From Polyporus tsugae (Eukaryota; Basidiomycota; Agaricomycetes; Polyporales; Polyporaceae), in contig JAHRBS010000004.1 in assembly GCA_024305745.1 (NCBI GenBank), positions 1,426,001 through 1,490,000 of the forward strand: a stretch of DNA of 64,000 nucleotides, written 5' to 3'. The translations under genes were made by a program, and so were the position numbers. Below, piece after piece: positions 46,052-57,745 of the stretch (position 1 is the first letter of the stretch; each line of letters begins with the position of its first letter). The notes beneath the pieces were generated by a model. The model had not been told where the DNA came from. It saw only the letters and a program-made list of their open reading frames with translations, and did no database searches.

Positions 46052-47210
46052 ATGGCTGCGTTTTTGGAACCAAAGGACGACCCGAACAAGCACCTTACTG
46101 TGTCCGGACATGCCACCCCGAGAACAGCAGCGCGTCCTGGGACGGCCCTCCACGACTTCGTGGATGACGGCAGGCCTGTGATCGCCATAGATATGGACGA
46201 CGTTCTCTCTCAGACCAACGAGGCCGTCGCCGAGTGTGAGTAACAAACTTAGGTTGCAGGCAGCAACGGAGACGCAGAGACCGATGTCCACTATATCAGG
46301 GCACAACTCCGCTTATGGGACCAAGATGATCATTGCCGACTTTTACTGTGAGTATTGCGTCTACGATACGTTGGGAAACGTTGACAATGATTGTATGCTG
46401 TAGATTACTACTACTGGATGGTTAGTGCTAAGCCGCCGTCGTCAGTGCTAATGGCTCCCCGCTAACTTCCGGACGTTCGTGCAGAACCCGTACTGGGGCA
46501 ACCCCGACGACACGGTCCGCAAGGTAGAAGAGTTCTGGAAGACAGACTACATCGACATCGCGCCGCAAGTCGAGGGTGCATACGATGCGCTCGTCAAGCT
46601 CACCCAGAACGGCTTCCGGCTCGTCATCGTGACCGCGCGGCAGATGCGCGAGCTCGATAGGAGCCTGCTGTGGGTCGAGAAGAACCTCCCAGGTCTCATA
46701 GACACGTTCATCTGCACGGGGCAGTCGCAGGAGACGCTTTTGGACGGAAAGGACCTGGTCACCAAGCTGTCTAAAGCGGACGTACGTTCTTTCGTCCTGT
46801 CCTGTCTTCACCGGATCTTCTCCCCTTCACTCCTCCATACACGACGATATGTTTGAACATGATGTTGACCGTGCAAGAGGGTGTAGGTGTGCCGCAAGAT
46901 TGGCGCGAAGTTCTTGGTGGATGACTCCGTGGAGAATGCGCTGAAGTGCGTGGTGGATGCGGACCCACCCGTGCCTGTGCTGCTGTTCGGCGATTACCCG
47001 TGGAATACACGCGTCGGCCGTTACAGCGACATCTCCAAGGAGACCAGTTTCGAGGAGAAGCTCCAGCGCGAGGGTGGACGTGAGTACTGGAAGGAGGATA
47101 GTGTCGCTCTAGAGCAGGAGATCCCACCGACCGCGCCTTTGAGGAGGGTGAAGGGCTGGACTGAGGTTCTAGAGTGGATGGAGAAAAAAACAGCAGAAGG
47201 AGAATTGTAA
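46052..47210 (+). CDS. HAD-superfamily 5'(3')-deoxyribonucleotidase-like phosphatase
   Basis: The N-terminal exon MAAFLEPKDDPNKHLT ends RPVIAIDMDDVLSQTNEAVAE. DMDDV is the HAD motif I with the nucleophilic Asp and the general acid two residues on. WHNSAYGTKM and IADFYYYYWM follow in two small exons. A larger exon (46486-46780) has the cap region and FRLVIVTARQ (motif II, Thr). KIGAKFLVDDSVENALK holds motif III/IV (the DD pair binds Mg2+). VPVLLFGDYPWN and GWTEVLEWMEK end the fold. This matches the NT5C/YorS-type group; fungal members are usually annotated as uncharacterised HAD-like proteins. The start was taken at the first ATG that keeps the frame. Confidence 0.82.
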
Positions 47211-47394
47211 AAATGTATTCCGTGTAGATGATACACCAAGCTTGGTCGTCGTTGTCTAGCGTGCAACGGCCCGATGGCGCCTGGCACGATCACTGGCACC
47301 ACCTGCGTCACGCGCACGTCAAACGTTTGATTCCCCGTATCCTGTTCACCACTACCCGTCGCTCTCGGTTATCCCAAATTCCCAATTGCTTGCG

Positions 47395-50300
47395 ATGTCA
47401 TCTACGCAAATACGCACTCTACTGCAACCACCGAACGTCAATGAATCCAACGCACGCGCGCTCGCGTACCTGAACTGCAGCTTCAAATCTGTGGATGACC
47501 TCGAGAAGGAATCCGATCTGGATGGCCTAGTCGAGCAGGCGCGACAGCGACTCGAAGACCTTGACACAAAGGTGCGGCCCACCTCTTCTATACAACGTCC
47601 AGGACACGTCTCACAGAACGCTCGCCGTAGCTCAGCTCGCGCAATCCCAATCGTCGCTAGATGAAGTCATAGCGCGCACACGCCAGAAGGCCACCGAGAA
47701 CCTCCACACCGCCCAGGAGCTGTCGTTACTGCGACATTCGCTGGCGGACGAGCTGTCGTTTCTGTCTGGAGAGCTTGAATCGTCCCTATCCTCGAATCCA
47801 GACGATGGCCCGACCCTATTGGAGGACCTGGAAACGCTGCATCGCAGCTTGAAGGAGCTGGATAGCGTCAAGGGTTACGTGCAGGTCATCGAGCATGCGC
47901 TGCAGTTCAGGTGTGTAGTCTTGCGTCGCATATGTCGCGGGCCTGGAGGCTGAGCGGTGAATCGTACGCATAGCGAAGCCGCCGTAGATCAAGTGCGCAA
48001 CACCAGTACAGTGACGGTTTCCGACTACGAAAAGCTGCAGGCATTCGTGTCCTCCGTCACGGCAGCGTGCTCAAAGGTCGAAACCGTTGCAAGCCAACCT
48101 GACATCCACATCCTTGTCTTCTTGGAGTCTGTCGTTGAGCAGACATGGAAGGACATCAAGAGTGTACTTTCGACGTGAGTGCTTTACTTCGCGGAGACGC
48201 AGATCATGCGAACCTTTTAACTCCACCCGGTAGGACACTTCTGGAAGCGGCGGAGAAGCTGAAGTGGCCGATGAAAGTTGACTACGCCTCTGTCTCCCCA
48301 GAAGACAGGAAAGCCTTTGAGAATGCGTTCTACAACCTCCTGAGGTTGCAGACAATTGGCGAGAAGATTCGTGACTCATCGAAGCGTAGGGCTGGGACCA
48401 GAGAGGGTCTCTACCCATTGCAGGCTCTTGTCCGTGCTATTGCTCTGCGCTTCAAGTTCCATTTCGAGGGGGCGAGACCAACAAATCGACTGGATAAGGT
48501 CGGTTCATCAACGCTGTCTCTGGACATAGGATACTGAAGTCAGAGGGGTAGCCGGAGTGGTACTTCACTCACATCGTCAACGAGTCTCACGACCACCGGC
48601 CATTCATGGAATCTATCGTCCAGACTCTTCTTTCGTCAACCGAATACCGGTCCATCAATGCATGGGTACGATTATCATTTGGTGACCACACCCGCGACGC
48701 TCATTTTCTACACGTAGCGAGAGTTCACTCTCCAACTCCTGCCAGTCCTTGAGGGCAAGCTTCGCCGCACGATCCATACTGTCCTTGCCCATCCATCTGT
48801 CCTCGCTCATACGATATACCAAGCACTCGCCTTCGATACTGCACTCAGAGACGAGGGCTTTGACCTGCCTGGCACAACCTTTGTCTCTGTTTCGTCTGTT
48901 ACAGCCGATGGCGATATGCGGGATGGTTGGAAGGGCATCAGCGAGGTCATCCTCGGAAAGAAAGGATGGCTCGAGGCGTGGGTTGAGGGGGAACGGAAGT
49001 GTGAGTTTTTTTCCGCAGACATGCTGAAAACGGCTGAGGTTCCAATCCCGGAAAGTCGCCATGGACCAATATCTGGAAATCATCAGTGCATCCGACGCGT
49101 GGCTTATTGCCGACGACGACGAAGAAGAAGAAAGTGACTCGCGCGCTGTCGATCGCGAGCTTCGTCCAACGAACTCCGCTCGACGGATCAAGGCATTGGT
49201 CGAACAAGTCACCGGTAGGGACCACCAAAATGTAGCATTTAGGCAATGATACTGACCAGAATATTCAGACCGTTATTCCCCGCTTCCTCAGTACTCCCAC
49301 CGCACCCGCTTCCTCATTGTTGTACAGCTTCCGCTGCTAGAGTCTTATCACGGTCGCGTATCGTCATCGCTGGACGCCTTTGAAACCCTGTCCTCCACAT
49401 TATTGCGGGCAGTCCCTGGCGCTCTTGGTTCTGGGAGTAGTAGTGGGGATGGGCGGAAACTGACTGCAGGTGTCGAAGGTGTTCAACGATTGTGTAAGGC
49501 ACTGGTAAGCGCGAAGTATCTGGCTGGTGCAATGGAGGCTTGGGGTGAGGACTTGGTGAGTGGTTGATCTATTCGCCCGCTCAAAAGTATCTCACTGCAA
49601 TGCAATAAACAGTTCTTCCTGGAGCTTTGGGCAGAGATCAACCACCGGGCCAGTTTACGAACTAGGGCGGAGTCGAACCCTTCCCTACCGAATCCGAATA
49701 GTGCCGAAGACGAGCCGCCCGAGGGGACAATATTTGAGGAGCTAGTTCGACATTACCACGATCTTGCACGAAGAGCAGAGGAGATGATCGTATCTACCGT
49801 CACCGGGGAAGTCGAGGGTGGGCTCAAAGCACACCTTCAAGGCGGATCTGCGTATGTATTCACGTCACGTTCATCTACGTTGTTCTGACCCGCCAGCTAC
49901 AGGCAAGCCACCCCGGCGAGTATGTCGGAGACTCCAGACGATATTGCGTTGGCCCAGAGTTTGCTTGGACCTCTCGCCCTCTTGTCGTCTCACCTCACTT
50001 TCCTCCGTGCCACCCTGCCTCGCGCGACCGTCACCGCCATGTATAGGCAGATCGCCACACGGATCGGCACGCATCTCCTGCAGAGGCAAATACTCTATCG
50101 CGGCCGCGCGCGCACTACGCTCCCGGACGCGAAGACCGTCCTCGCCGAGGCCGAGCTCTGGGTGGAGACGTGCCGCGTTGCGTTGAAGGAGGAGCGTGGA
50201 AGAGTAGAGGCACCATGGCGACCGTTCCTACAGGCTGCGAGACTGCTCGCGGCTGAGGGAGAGGTGTGGCAGAAGATCGTCGACTCGACATTTGGATTTT

Positions 50301-50410
50301 CGAACGACCATGAGTGGGAGGAGACCGTCTTGGATATTGTTGGCTTGTGTGAGTTCCCAAGGGAAGAGTTACAGGGCATTTTGAGGCGGAGGGAGGATTG
50401 CGAGCGTTGA
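47395..50410 (+). CDS. RINT1/Tip20 family vesicle-tethering protein (Dsl1 complex)
   Basis: A subunit of the ER-localised Dsl1/NRZ tether that captures COPI vesicles from the Golgi. MSSTQIRTLLQPPNVNES opens a helical N-terminus (coiled coil LEDLDTKLAQSQSSLDEVI ... LLRHSLADELSFLSGEL). The RINT1/TIP20 domain runs through the rest. PEWYFTHIVNESHDHRPF is a strong hallmark, followed by HTIYQALAFDTALRDEGF, GWLEAWVEGERK, DQYLEIISASDAWLI, RFLIVVQLPLLESYHGRV, LCKALVSAKYLAGAMEAWGED and FFLELWAEINHRAS. The final exon ends VGLCEFPREELQGIL. About twelve exons are separated by 50-60 nt introns. Total length of roughly 790 residues fits the family. Confidence 0.9.
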
Positions 50411-50695
50411 ATGGAGGACCGGATATCTATATGCTAGCCATTTCTCTACGCTGTCCGTACCATTCATCGAGGGACCTACACAGCACAGCTAGAGTCTTCT
50501 TGTTCGAAGCTTGGATGTTTTCAACCGCAAATCGCAGCACAGGCCCAAACACATGTCAACAAGTCTCCGCGGCGCCGCCGTCCTGCCGCGCGCCGACGCT
50601 CTTGCCCTCACCGCCTGGCATATGGCAACACTCTACAGACCTCTGAGGCTCTGAGCTAGACACATCCGGCGAGGACTAGGTGACCGTCTTGAAGG

Positions 50696-52328
50696 ATGGC
50701 TGGCTCTGCCCCGGCTTCTCTACGTGACCTGTACACGACACCTTCCACTGCCTGGTCTTTCGTGCCACCTTCGCTCCCTCAGGATTCCACTTCCAACTCG
50801 TCACATCCGCCTGTAGCTGGACCGTCATCATCAGGACAATGGGCCACGCGCACAGCACCTAATCCGCTGTTTGAGCTATCTTCGTCGCTGGCTGGTGATG
50901 AGTCTGGCTTGGACATCGCCTCATTGGCGAAGGAGCTATTTGCGGCCGCGCTCTTGCAATACGCGACTTCTGCTCTCGCCCAACCGTGGGAGGTCGGCAA
51001 GACGTTGCTTCAAGTTCAATGGGTTCCACGAGATCCGCGAGACCTTTTAGGTGAAGTGGGAGCGGATGCTGTGGATGATGAGGGCGAGGTACGTTCGCGC
51101 ATTGCAGTGGTTTATGCTCTCTTCCCTTCCACTCACACAGTGACCGTCACCCCTTCGTTGTAGTTGAGTGATTCGTCGTCGAATGAGAACGATTCGTACT
51201 TCGCAGATCCAACTGCTGAGAAGCCTCCGCGAGCACCCCGGCCGGCGGACGAAGGTGGTTACATCATCCGACAATCTTTACTGGAGGAAGGCACTCAGCC
51301 CGAATATGCGATTCCCGTTGGGAGTGCGGATGGTACATGGGGAATGATGAAGCGTCTTGGCCGGTTTAGAGCAGAAGGGTGGCTTTCTTTGTGGAAAGGT
51401 ATGTGCTATCGCATCCTTACGTCATTTTGCCATGGAAGTGAATATGTACGCAATTGCAGGTCTTTTGACTTCAGCCGTAACGGCTGGTCTCTCCGGTGTG
51501 CTGCAGCCGGCTATTTATTCCATCCTCCAATCCATCTTCTCCCCGCTGTCCCCGTATCCACATCCGGGAGATACTGCCTCCGTGCTTCTCCCCGTAGCCT
51601 CACAAGTGCTCACGGGCTTCATCCTCTCTCCCCTGGACCTCATCCGCACGCGATTGATCGTGCAATCTTCCGTGCCGAGGCATCGTACCTATTCTGGGCC
51701 TATAGATGCCTTCCGCCAGATACTCACCCACGAGGGCGGTCTCCGCGGTGTCTACCTTCACCCTCACCTCCTCATTCCCACCCTCTTCGACTGCACGCTC
51801 CGCGCGCTCGTCCCTCTCACCCTCCCCGGCCTCGCTGCATCGTACATCGGGCTCGGCACAAACATTTCCCCCGAAACGACGCCAGTGCAATGGCAGATCG
51901 CCCAGTTGCTCGGTAACGTTGTGGGAGCACTCATCGTCCTCCCCTTCGAGACCATCCGCCACCGGTTGCAAGTGCAGACACGCGGGACTGCGCGCCCTCT
52001 CAAGGCGTGCGTCGAGCTGCGGCCTGCGCCGTACAACGGCATGGTCGACGCGTTCTGGCACATCCTGACCGAGGAGCGTTCGGACCTCCCTGTCAAGCCC
52101 CCGAGCCACAAGCGGAGGCGGAGACGCAGCTCGGTCAAGGGCAAGGAGACGGCGAGGGAACGCGAGGTGGAATATGCCGAGGAGGAGAACGAGAGCTGGC
52201 TGAGGCACAGCGGCATCGGTCAGCTCTACCGCGGGTTGGGCATGCGTATCGGCGCGGGCGCAGTCGTCTTTGTGCTGTCCCTCATTAGCGGATCGGACGA
52301 GGCGGATGCAGGGTGGGCAGAGCTGTGA
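50696..52328 (+). CDS. UGO1: Ugo1-like mitochondrial outer-membrane carrier protein
   Basis: Divergent mitochondrial-carrier homologue required for mitochondrial fusion in yeast, where it binds Fzo1 and Mgm1. MAGSAPASLRDLYTTPSTAW is a hydrophilic start. LFAAALLQYATSALAQPWEV is the first carrier helix with a PxEx-type motif (QPWEVGKTLLQVQ). The next exon is acidic and linker-like, then GRFRAEGWLSLWKG. The last exon has VLTGFILSPLDLIRTRLIVQ (a canonical PxD carrier signature), GGLRGVYLHPHLLIP and VVGALIVLPFETIRHRLQVQ (PxET). An Arg/Lys-rich insert (KPPSHKRRRRRSSVKG) precedes IGQLYRGLGMRIGAGAV. The length is about 480 residues. Two introns were placed: near 51090-51163, and at about 51400-51460 where TGG AAA G joins GT CTT TTG. 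Confidence 0.85.
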
Positions 52329-53017
52329 GGTAGCCAGCACGTACAGTAGGACCCACGGTTCAGCAGGTTTTCGCAACCGCTAGCCGAAACGTGCATGAGG
52401 TTGGCGAACTGCTGACTGAACGCCACTTGCGAATGTACATACTTTCTGCTAATGACCCCCAACTCTAATCGCCTTCCTTCTCATGTTGAATCATCGCTTG
52501 GCTGCGATTAGGGGTGCTCCCACGTTTCGCGGAAGTCAGAAGGTTCTACAGGGCACAGACGGCGAAGTTATTCAAGGATCGTTATTCATGGATCAGAAGG
52601 AGTTGGACTCGTATTCGACGTCTTTGGACCTGGTTTGAGTTCCTGAGTCCTGACGTATGCAGGGCGCGACCTGTTATTGTTGTGTTGTCTTCTCATACGG
52701 GCTGATCGGAGGTGACGCACAGGATGTCCGAATGATTGTAGCATTTTAACTTCTGGCAAAGGGTTATAGTAATACCTCTCTCATATATCTGCTGACTGTC
52801 ACCGGTGCGGCGGCAATTACGATTTCATTGCAGACTTGTCGACTACCGTCACAGCGCCGAATCAACGCCGAATAGTCCACGATATATCCACTGTCAGACC
52901 ACTGCATGGTTCCGTGACACTTGCGATCGGAATCCGAAGATGTTGTGGAAGACGCAGGGAAGATGGGTATCGTTGAAGGTGCCGTCAAACGGACATTCCA
53001 ACTGTTCCCGGTCTGTT
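52329..53017. other. Convergent intergenic region
   Basis: About 690 bp between the Ugo1-like stop and the transcription-factor stop. No gene is seen; it should hold two 3' UTRs. Confidence 0.5.
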
Positions 53018-55446
53018 CTAACGCTGCGTCGAACACTCCTTCTCCGCTACCATGCGCGCGAGCGTCGGCGGTACAACGTCGAGTTGTAAAGGTAGCGCTT
53101 CTACATGGCCCTGAACATGAGGAACACATTGCCCCGTCAGACCACTGAAGCATCGGCGGCTGGGTGGAGTGGGAACCCGCAACAAGGAGCAAGTGCAAAG
53201 ACGGACGCACATGGGTGAGGTGGTAGCGCAGTCCACTGAGCTGCTTATACTGTTTGCTGCATCCAGGGTGGGGGCACAAATGGAGCTTGCGCTTCGGTTT
53301 CTCTGATGGGAGTGCGGACCTAGACCCTGTCTTCTCTGGGGTTCTTTGAGGTACCAGCGCTGCAGGCACCTGAGAAGGCGCTAACCCTTCCGCTTCTGCG
53401 CAAACGGCTCCGCGCGGAGGTTCGATTGCCCCGGAAGTTGCCATCTCGCCTTCCGCCATTTCCTGTCCGCCTGAGGGCGTGTCGGGCGCAGCAGAGCCTC
53501 CAAGATCGGGGTTGTCGGTCCGCGTTGTAAGGGCCTTTTGGAAATGGTACCTCGATCTGCATAGCCAGAAACGGTAATTCACCGGGGGTGGGTATGAATA
53601 TTGCCGTGCGTGAGCGATCCATATGCTCGTGGTGCAGCAGCAACAACAATTGAAAGCCGACGTACATTTGCAGATGGTATTGCAAACCATTGATGCTCTG
53701 CACAACGTGTGTCAGGGCGGCACACCGAACAAGAGGATGGCCCTACGGCTTGGACCTAGTGACGCGCTACGCACCTTCCAACTCTTCTCACAGCCCGTCA
53801 AACCGCACCTGAAAGGCTTACTTCCGCCGAGATCGCCGCCGTGGACCGTCTTGCTGTGGTCGGAAAGCTCCTTAGATGTGGCATATGTGTTCCTGCTCGC
53901 CATCGCGCCTTCTGGCCAGCAATCATGGTGACCACATGCGTACGCCAAAACGCTAGGACTGGACGGAAGTCCGACAGGTACAACGATGAATCGCCGCGGT
54001 CCAGACACATGAAGACTATTACTCACTCTATCGTGGCCGGCAGCGACGAAGATAATCGTGCAGGGACCAGGGGGTTCCTCGCCTTCCGCGTAGGCTGGGG
54101 CCTGAGCGCCTTTTCGGCGTCCGTGAGGTAGTACGACCGCGGGGCAGTAATAGTGTCTCTAATAGCAGGAGTGTTTGAGAAGTCGGCCAGGTCCCCGCCC
54201 GATGAAGGTACTGGAGACCCGGGCGGTGAAGGAGAACTGGCCTGGGAAGGCGAAGCAGGCGACTCGGGAATGGTGACGGAATGCGAGCCAACAGGGTCCG
54301 CAGAAGATGAACTGCCCGAAAACTGATTCACCGACGAAATCCGAGTGGCCGTATGACCACTACCAGGTTGGTATGTCCCTGAAATGGCACTGTCATCGTG
54401 CTGGAGGTACTCGTAGTCATGGGGCCCGTATGCTCCCGGACGAGTATCCGAGGACGGAACGTTGATGTCTGATAGCTCGGAAGCGTCATGGCGGGGAGAA
54501 TATGCCTCAGAGGGATAGTAGCCATGAGGATTAGGCGAATGCGTAACAGAACCGGGATGGGATAGGACTGCACTGAGAGATGAAGACGTGTACTGGAATG
54601 GCGCTGGAGACCGGGACCTGGAAGACTGACCGCCAAGGTGGGCACCTGATAGAATTTGTTCCGGAGAGAAGGATGCAGCATGCGACTCTTGGGCATGAGG
54701 GGGAGAGCCTTGATAAAGAGCAGAAGGGGCGACATACTGTGGGCTCCTGCCATCCCAGAACGACGCTTCCGGGACATGGGCGGGAGTCCAGTGTGGTAGT
54801 GTAGAGGAAGATTCAGGGACCGTAGAAGCAGGCTCGCTTCGGCCAGCATGGTCGCGAGACACCGCCGTCCGTCTCCGCTCCAGCATTCTCCATCTGTGAG
54901 GGGCATCAGCAAATCCTTACAGACGTATTCATAGATGGTCGGCACCTGTTTCTACAGCCCAAGCCGCTCCTTTTCAGTTCCTGACCGATAAGGCCCCATT
55001 TCCCTCCGAGCCTGGCGTAGGTGTTCAGGAGTTTGCTGTCCTCTTCACCAGTCCAGTCGTCGCGTTTCAGTGAGGGATCTAATGCTTCCCTATATCGCTT
55101 GGAACATGCATCATCCGTCCTTCCAGGAATGTTGCGAGCGATTATGGACCATTTAGTCCCATGCATTGCGTACAGGGAAAGAAGGAGCTGATCCTCTTCC
55201 GGGGTCCATGCCGACTTCTTGACATTGGGCGACAGGGAGTGCAGCCAGCGCTGCAATACGCAGCTTGAGTTACATTCCAAGAGACGACTACGTACTCCGA
55301 ACCTTTCTGCAAGCTTTGTTGGTCCGCCCTGGGACCAAAGACGCCACCGCCTTCCAGTTATCGTTCTCCCCATGAATAGCCACCGCCTGGATGAGGAGGT
55401 TATCTTCGTAAGTCGTCCATGGGTTTCCTACGCCTCTTTCCCCCAT
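53018..55446 (-). CDS. Myb (three-repeat) plus C2H2 zinc-finger transcription factor
   Basis: Start chosen at the ATG at 55446 (MGERGVGNPWTTYEDNLL), which begins the first Myb repeat. It continues IHGENDNWKAVASLVPGRTN, KACRK|RWLHSLSPNVKK across an intron. Repeat 2 is SAWTPEEDQLLLSLYAMHG ... IARNIPGRTDDACSKRYREA, and repeat 3 is DDWTGEEDSKLLNTYARLG ... QELKRSGLGCRNR|WRMLE. All three show the spaced Trp/aromatic pattern. A 270-residue Ser/Pro-rich middle follows. The C-terminal third has three C2H2 units: YACGHHDC...HSKTVH, FRCGLTGCEKSWKSINGLQYH and HLCPHPGCSKQYKQLSGLRYH, split by introns. The last exon reads GHVEALPLQLDVVPPTLAR and stops at 53018. It is probably a nuclear DNA-binding regulator; target genes are unknown. 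Confidence 0.87.
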
Positions 55447-55627
55447 GAACCCCTTGGCGAGGAGGCCGCTGAACCCAGTGTAGAGTCGCCACGAGGACCA
55501 CGATACGAATTTGAGGGAAGCTGGATCGGAGGAGCTCGAGAAAGCGACTCTGAAGTGGAGCGCCCATGCGACTCAATGCGCCATGGGCATGATTATGTAA
55601 TGCGTCTTTGCTTCACTCTGTGCAGTC
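55447..55627. promoter_or_regulatory. Divergent promoter, Myb/C2H2 factor and PRP17
   Basis: 181 bp separates the two start codons. No TATA box or other clear site was identified. Confidence 0.4.
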
Positions 55628-57745
55628 ATGTCTCTCGTCCTGGGCTACTCTTCCGACGAGGACGACGGTCCTCAGGTCGCCTCCAACGATGCCTTTGGTC
55701 TCTTTTCTCTCCCTGCGTCGAAAAAGCCACGAGTTGAAGCCCCATCAACGTCCCTTGTGCCAACATCTGCGCCAGATGTACTCGCAGAGGTTGGTTGGAA
55801 CTTGATTGTTCAATATCAATATTGGGACTGTGGCTGACATGTGGCGTTCGCAGGACCCATTACACCAAACATCACTAATCACTCGACCTACAGATACCCA
55901 AATGAATGTCAACATCTCGTACCAGGACATGATGTTGCCACAGCAAGGCCCCGAAAACCCCTTCGGCGACCGCAACCGATTCATCAACCAGAACGCGCTC
56001 GCCGGACATGTCGAGGAGCAGGCTATGACGGAGCATGCCTTCCGACAACAACATCTCACGCACGCTATCCTGGGCTACTCCGCCAATCCCTCCGTGGACC
56101 CGAGCGCACCCGCTGTAGTCGGTTCGGTGGAGAAGGCGGAGCAGAATGGGTTCTCTACCATTGCCGGAGTGAAGGCGCCAAAATCTACGAAGAACGAGCT
56201 CAAGCGGAAGCGGAGACCGAAGGGTGACTTGGAGATTGTGGAGGGGGACGGTGCGTACGAGGGGCCTTGGGCGACATGGCAGGGGGACCAGCCGGACACG
56301 AGCATGCCCGAGGTCGAGGACGAGGCGGAAGAGGAGGAGGAGGTGGAGCCGGAGGAGGAGGTACAGCCGAAGAAGGCGAAACCGAAGCGCGGTGCCCCAG
56401 GCTTGGAGTCGTCCGTGTTCCATGGCAAGTCAATGCACGACTACCAGGGGAGGACGTACATGCACCCACCTCTGTCCGAAGCTCCTCAGCTCCAACACGA
56501 GAGTGGATCGCAGGAGTGCTTCATTCCAAAGGTGTGTATTCACACCTGGACGGGCCACACACAAGGCGTCTCCGTTCTTCGGTTGCTGCCCAATACTGGC
56601 CATCTCCTTCTGAGTGGCTCGATGGACACAAAAATCAAGGTGAGTAGAACGACAGCAAATATATCACAGAGATACTAACTCTGTTGTAGCTGTGGGATAT
56701 CTACACCCATGGTAATTGTCTTCGTACCTTCCATGGTCATATGAAGGCGGTGAAGGATGTCACTTTCTCCAATGACGGTCGACGGTTTTTGTCCTGCGGT
56801 TACGACCGTCAGATGAAGTTGTGGGATACGGAGACTGGCCAGTGCATCAAGCGCTTCAGCAACGGGAAAATCCCTTACGTCGTGCGCTTCCACCCGGACG
56901 AAGACAAGCAGCACATATTCCTCGCGGGAATGTCCGACAAGAAGATCATTCAGGTGCGTAGCCCAAAGTTCAACCACCATGAAGTTAGACGGCTGATTGT
57001 TGTCTTACAGTACGACATGAATTCGGGAGAAATCACGCAGGAATACGACCAGCATCTTGGACCTGTGAACACAATCACCTTCGTTGACGATAATAGGCGG
57101 TTCGTGACCACTTCCGATGACAAGACCATCCGCGCTTGGGATTTCGACATCCCTGTTGTCATCAAGTACATTGCAGAGCCTCACATGCACTCGATGCCCG
57201 CTGTCACGCTCCATCCAAGCAGTACGTGTTCTCATCTGAGATGATTCTTGGGCGGGGCCGGCACTGCACTGACGACCCGGCTGTATGGCTATTCAGAGAA
57301 GTACTTCGCCGCACAGAGCCTCGACAATCAGATCCTGGTCTACAGCACCGACAACTTCCGCCAAGCGCGGAACAAGCGTTTCGCTGGCCACACCGTTGCG
57401 GGCTATGCTTGTCAAGTCGGGTTCTCACCCGATGGCAAGTGGATCAGCAGCGGCGACGGTGAAGGGAACGTGGTATTTTGGGAATGGAAGACGGGTCGTA
57501 TCAAGTCGCGTTTGCGCGCGCACTCGAAGGTTGTTATCGCGCACGAGTGGCTGCCTCATGAGACGGTGAGTGCGCGTTCTGATGACGTAGTGCCTAGCGG
57601 GTGGGCTGACATGCCGGATTGCACAGTCCAAAGTCGTGACGGGGTCATGGGATGGTTTGATAAAGCTTTGGGTACGTCAGCCGCCATATTGCCGCAACGT
57701 GCAAGCACGATTACTGACATGTGCGACGATGCCCTCCAGGACTGA
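55628..57745 (+). CDS. PRP17: Prp17/Cdc40 WD40 pre-mRNA splicing factor
   Basis: A second-step splicing factor and component of the activated spliceosome. [19 protein letters not shown] is typical of Prp17 N-termini. After an intron come [19 protein letters not shown] and [20 protein letters not shown], both diagnostic of Cdc40. GPWATWQGD, an acidic run ([12 protein letters not shown]), [18 protein letters not shown] and [19 protein letters not shown] lead into seven WD repeats: [100 protein letters not shown] and [14 protein letters not shown] terminal microexon (57740-57745) supplies only the last Asp and stop, completing the family-typical LWD end. The call is secure. Confidence 0.94.
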
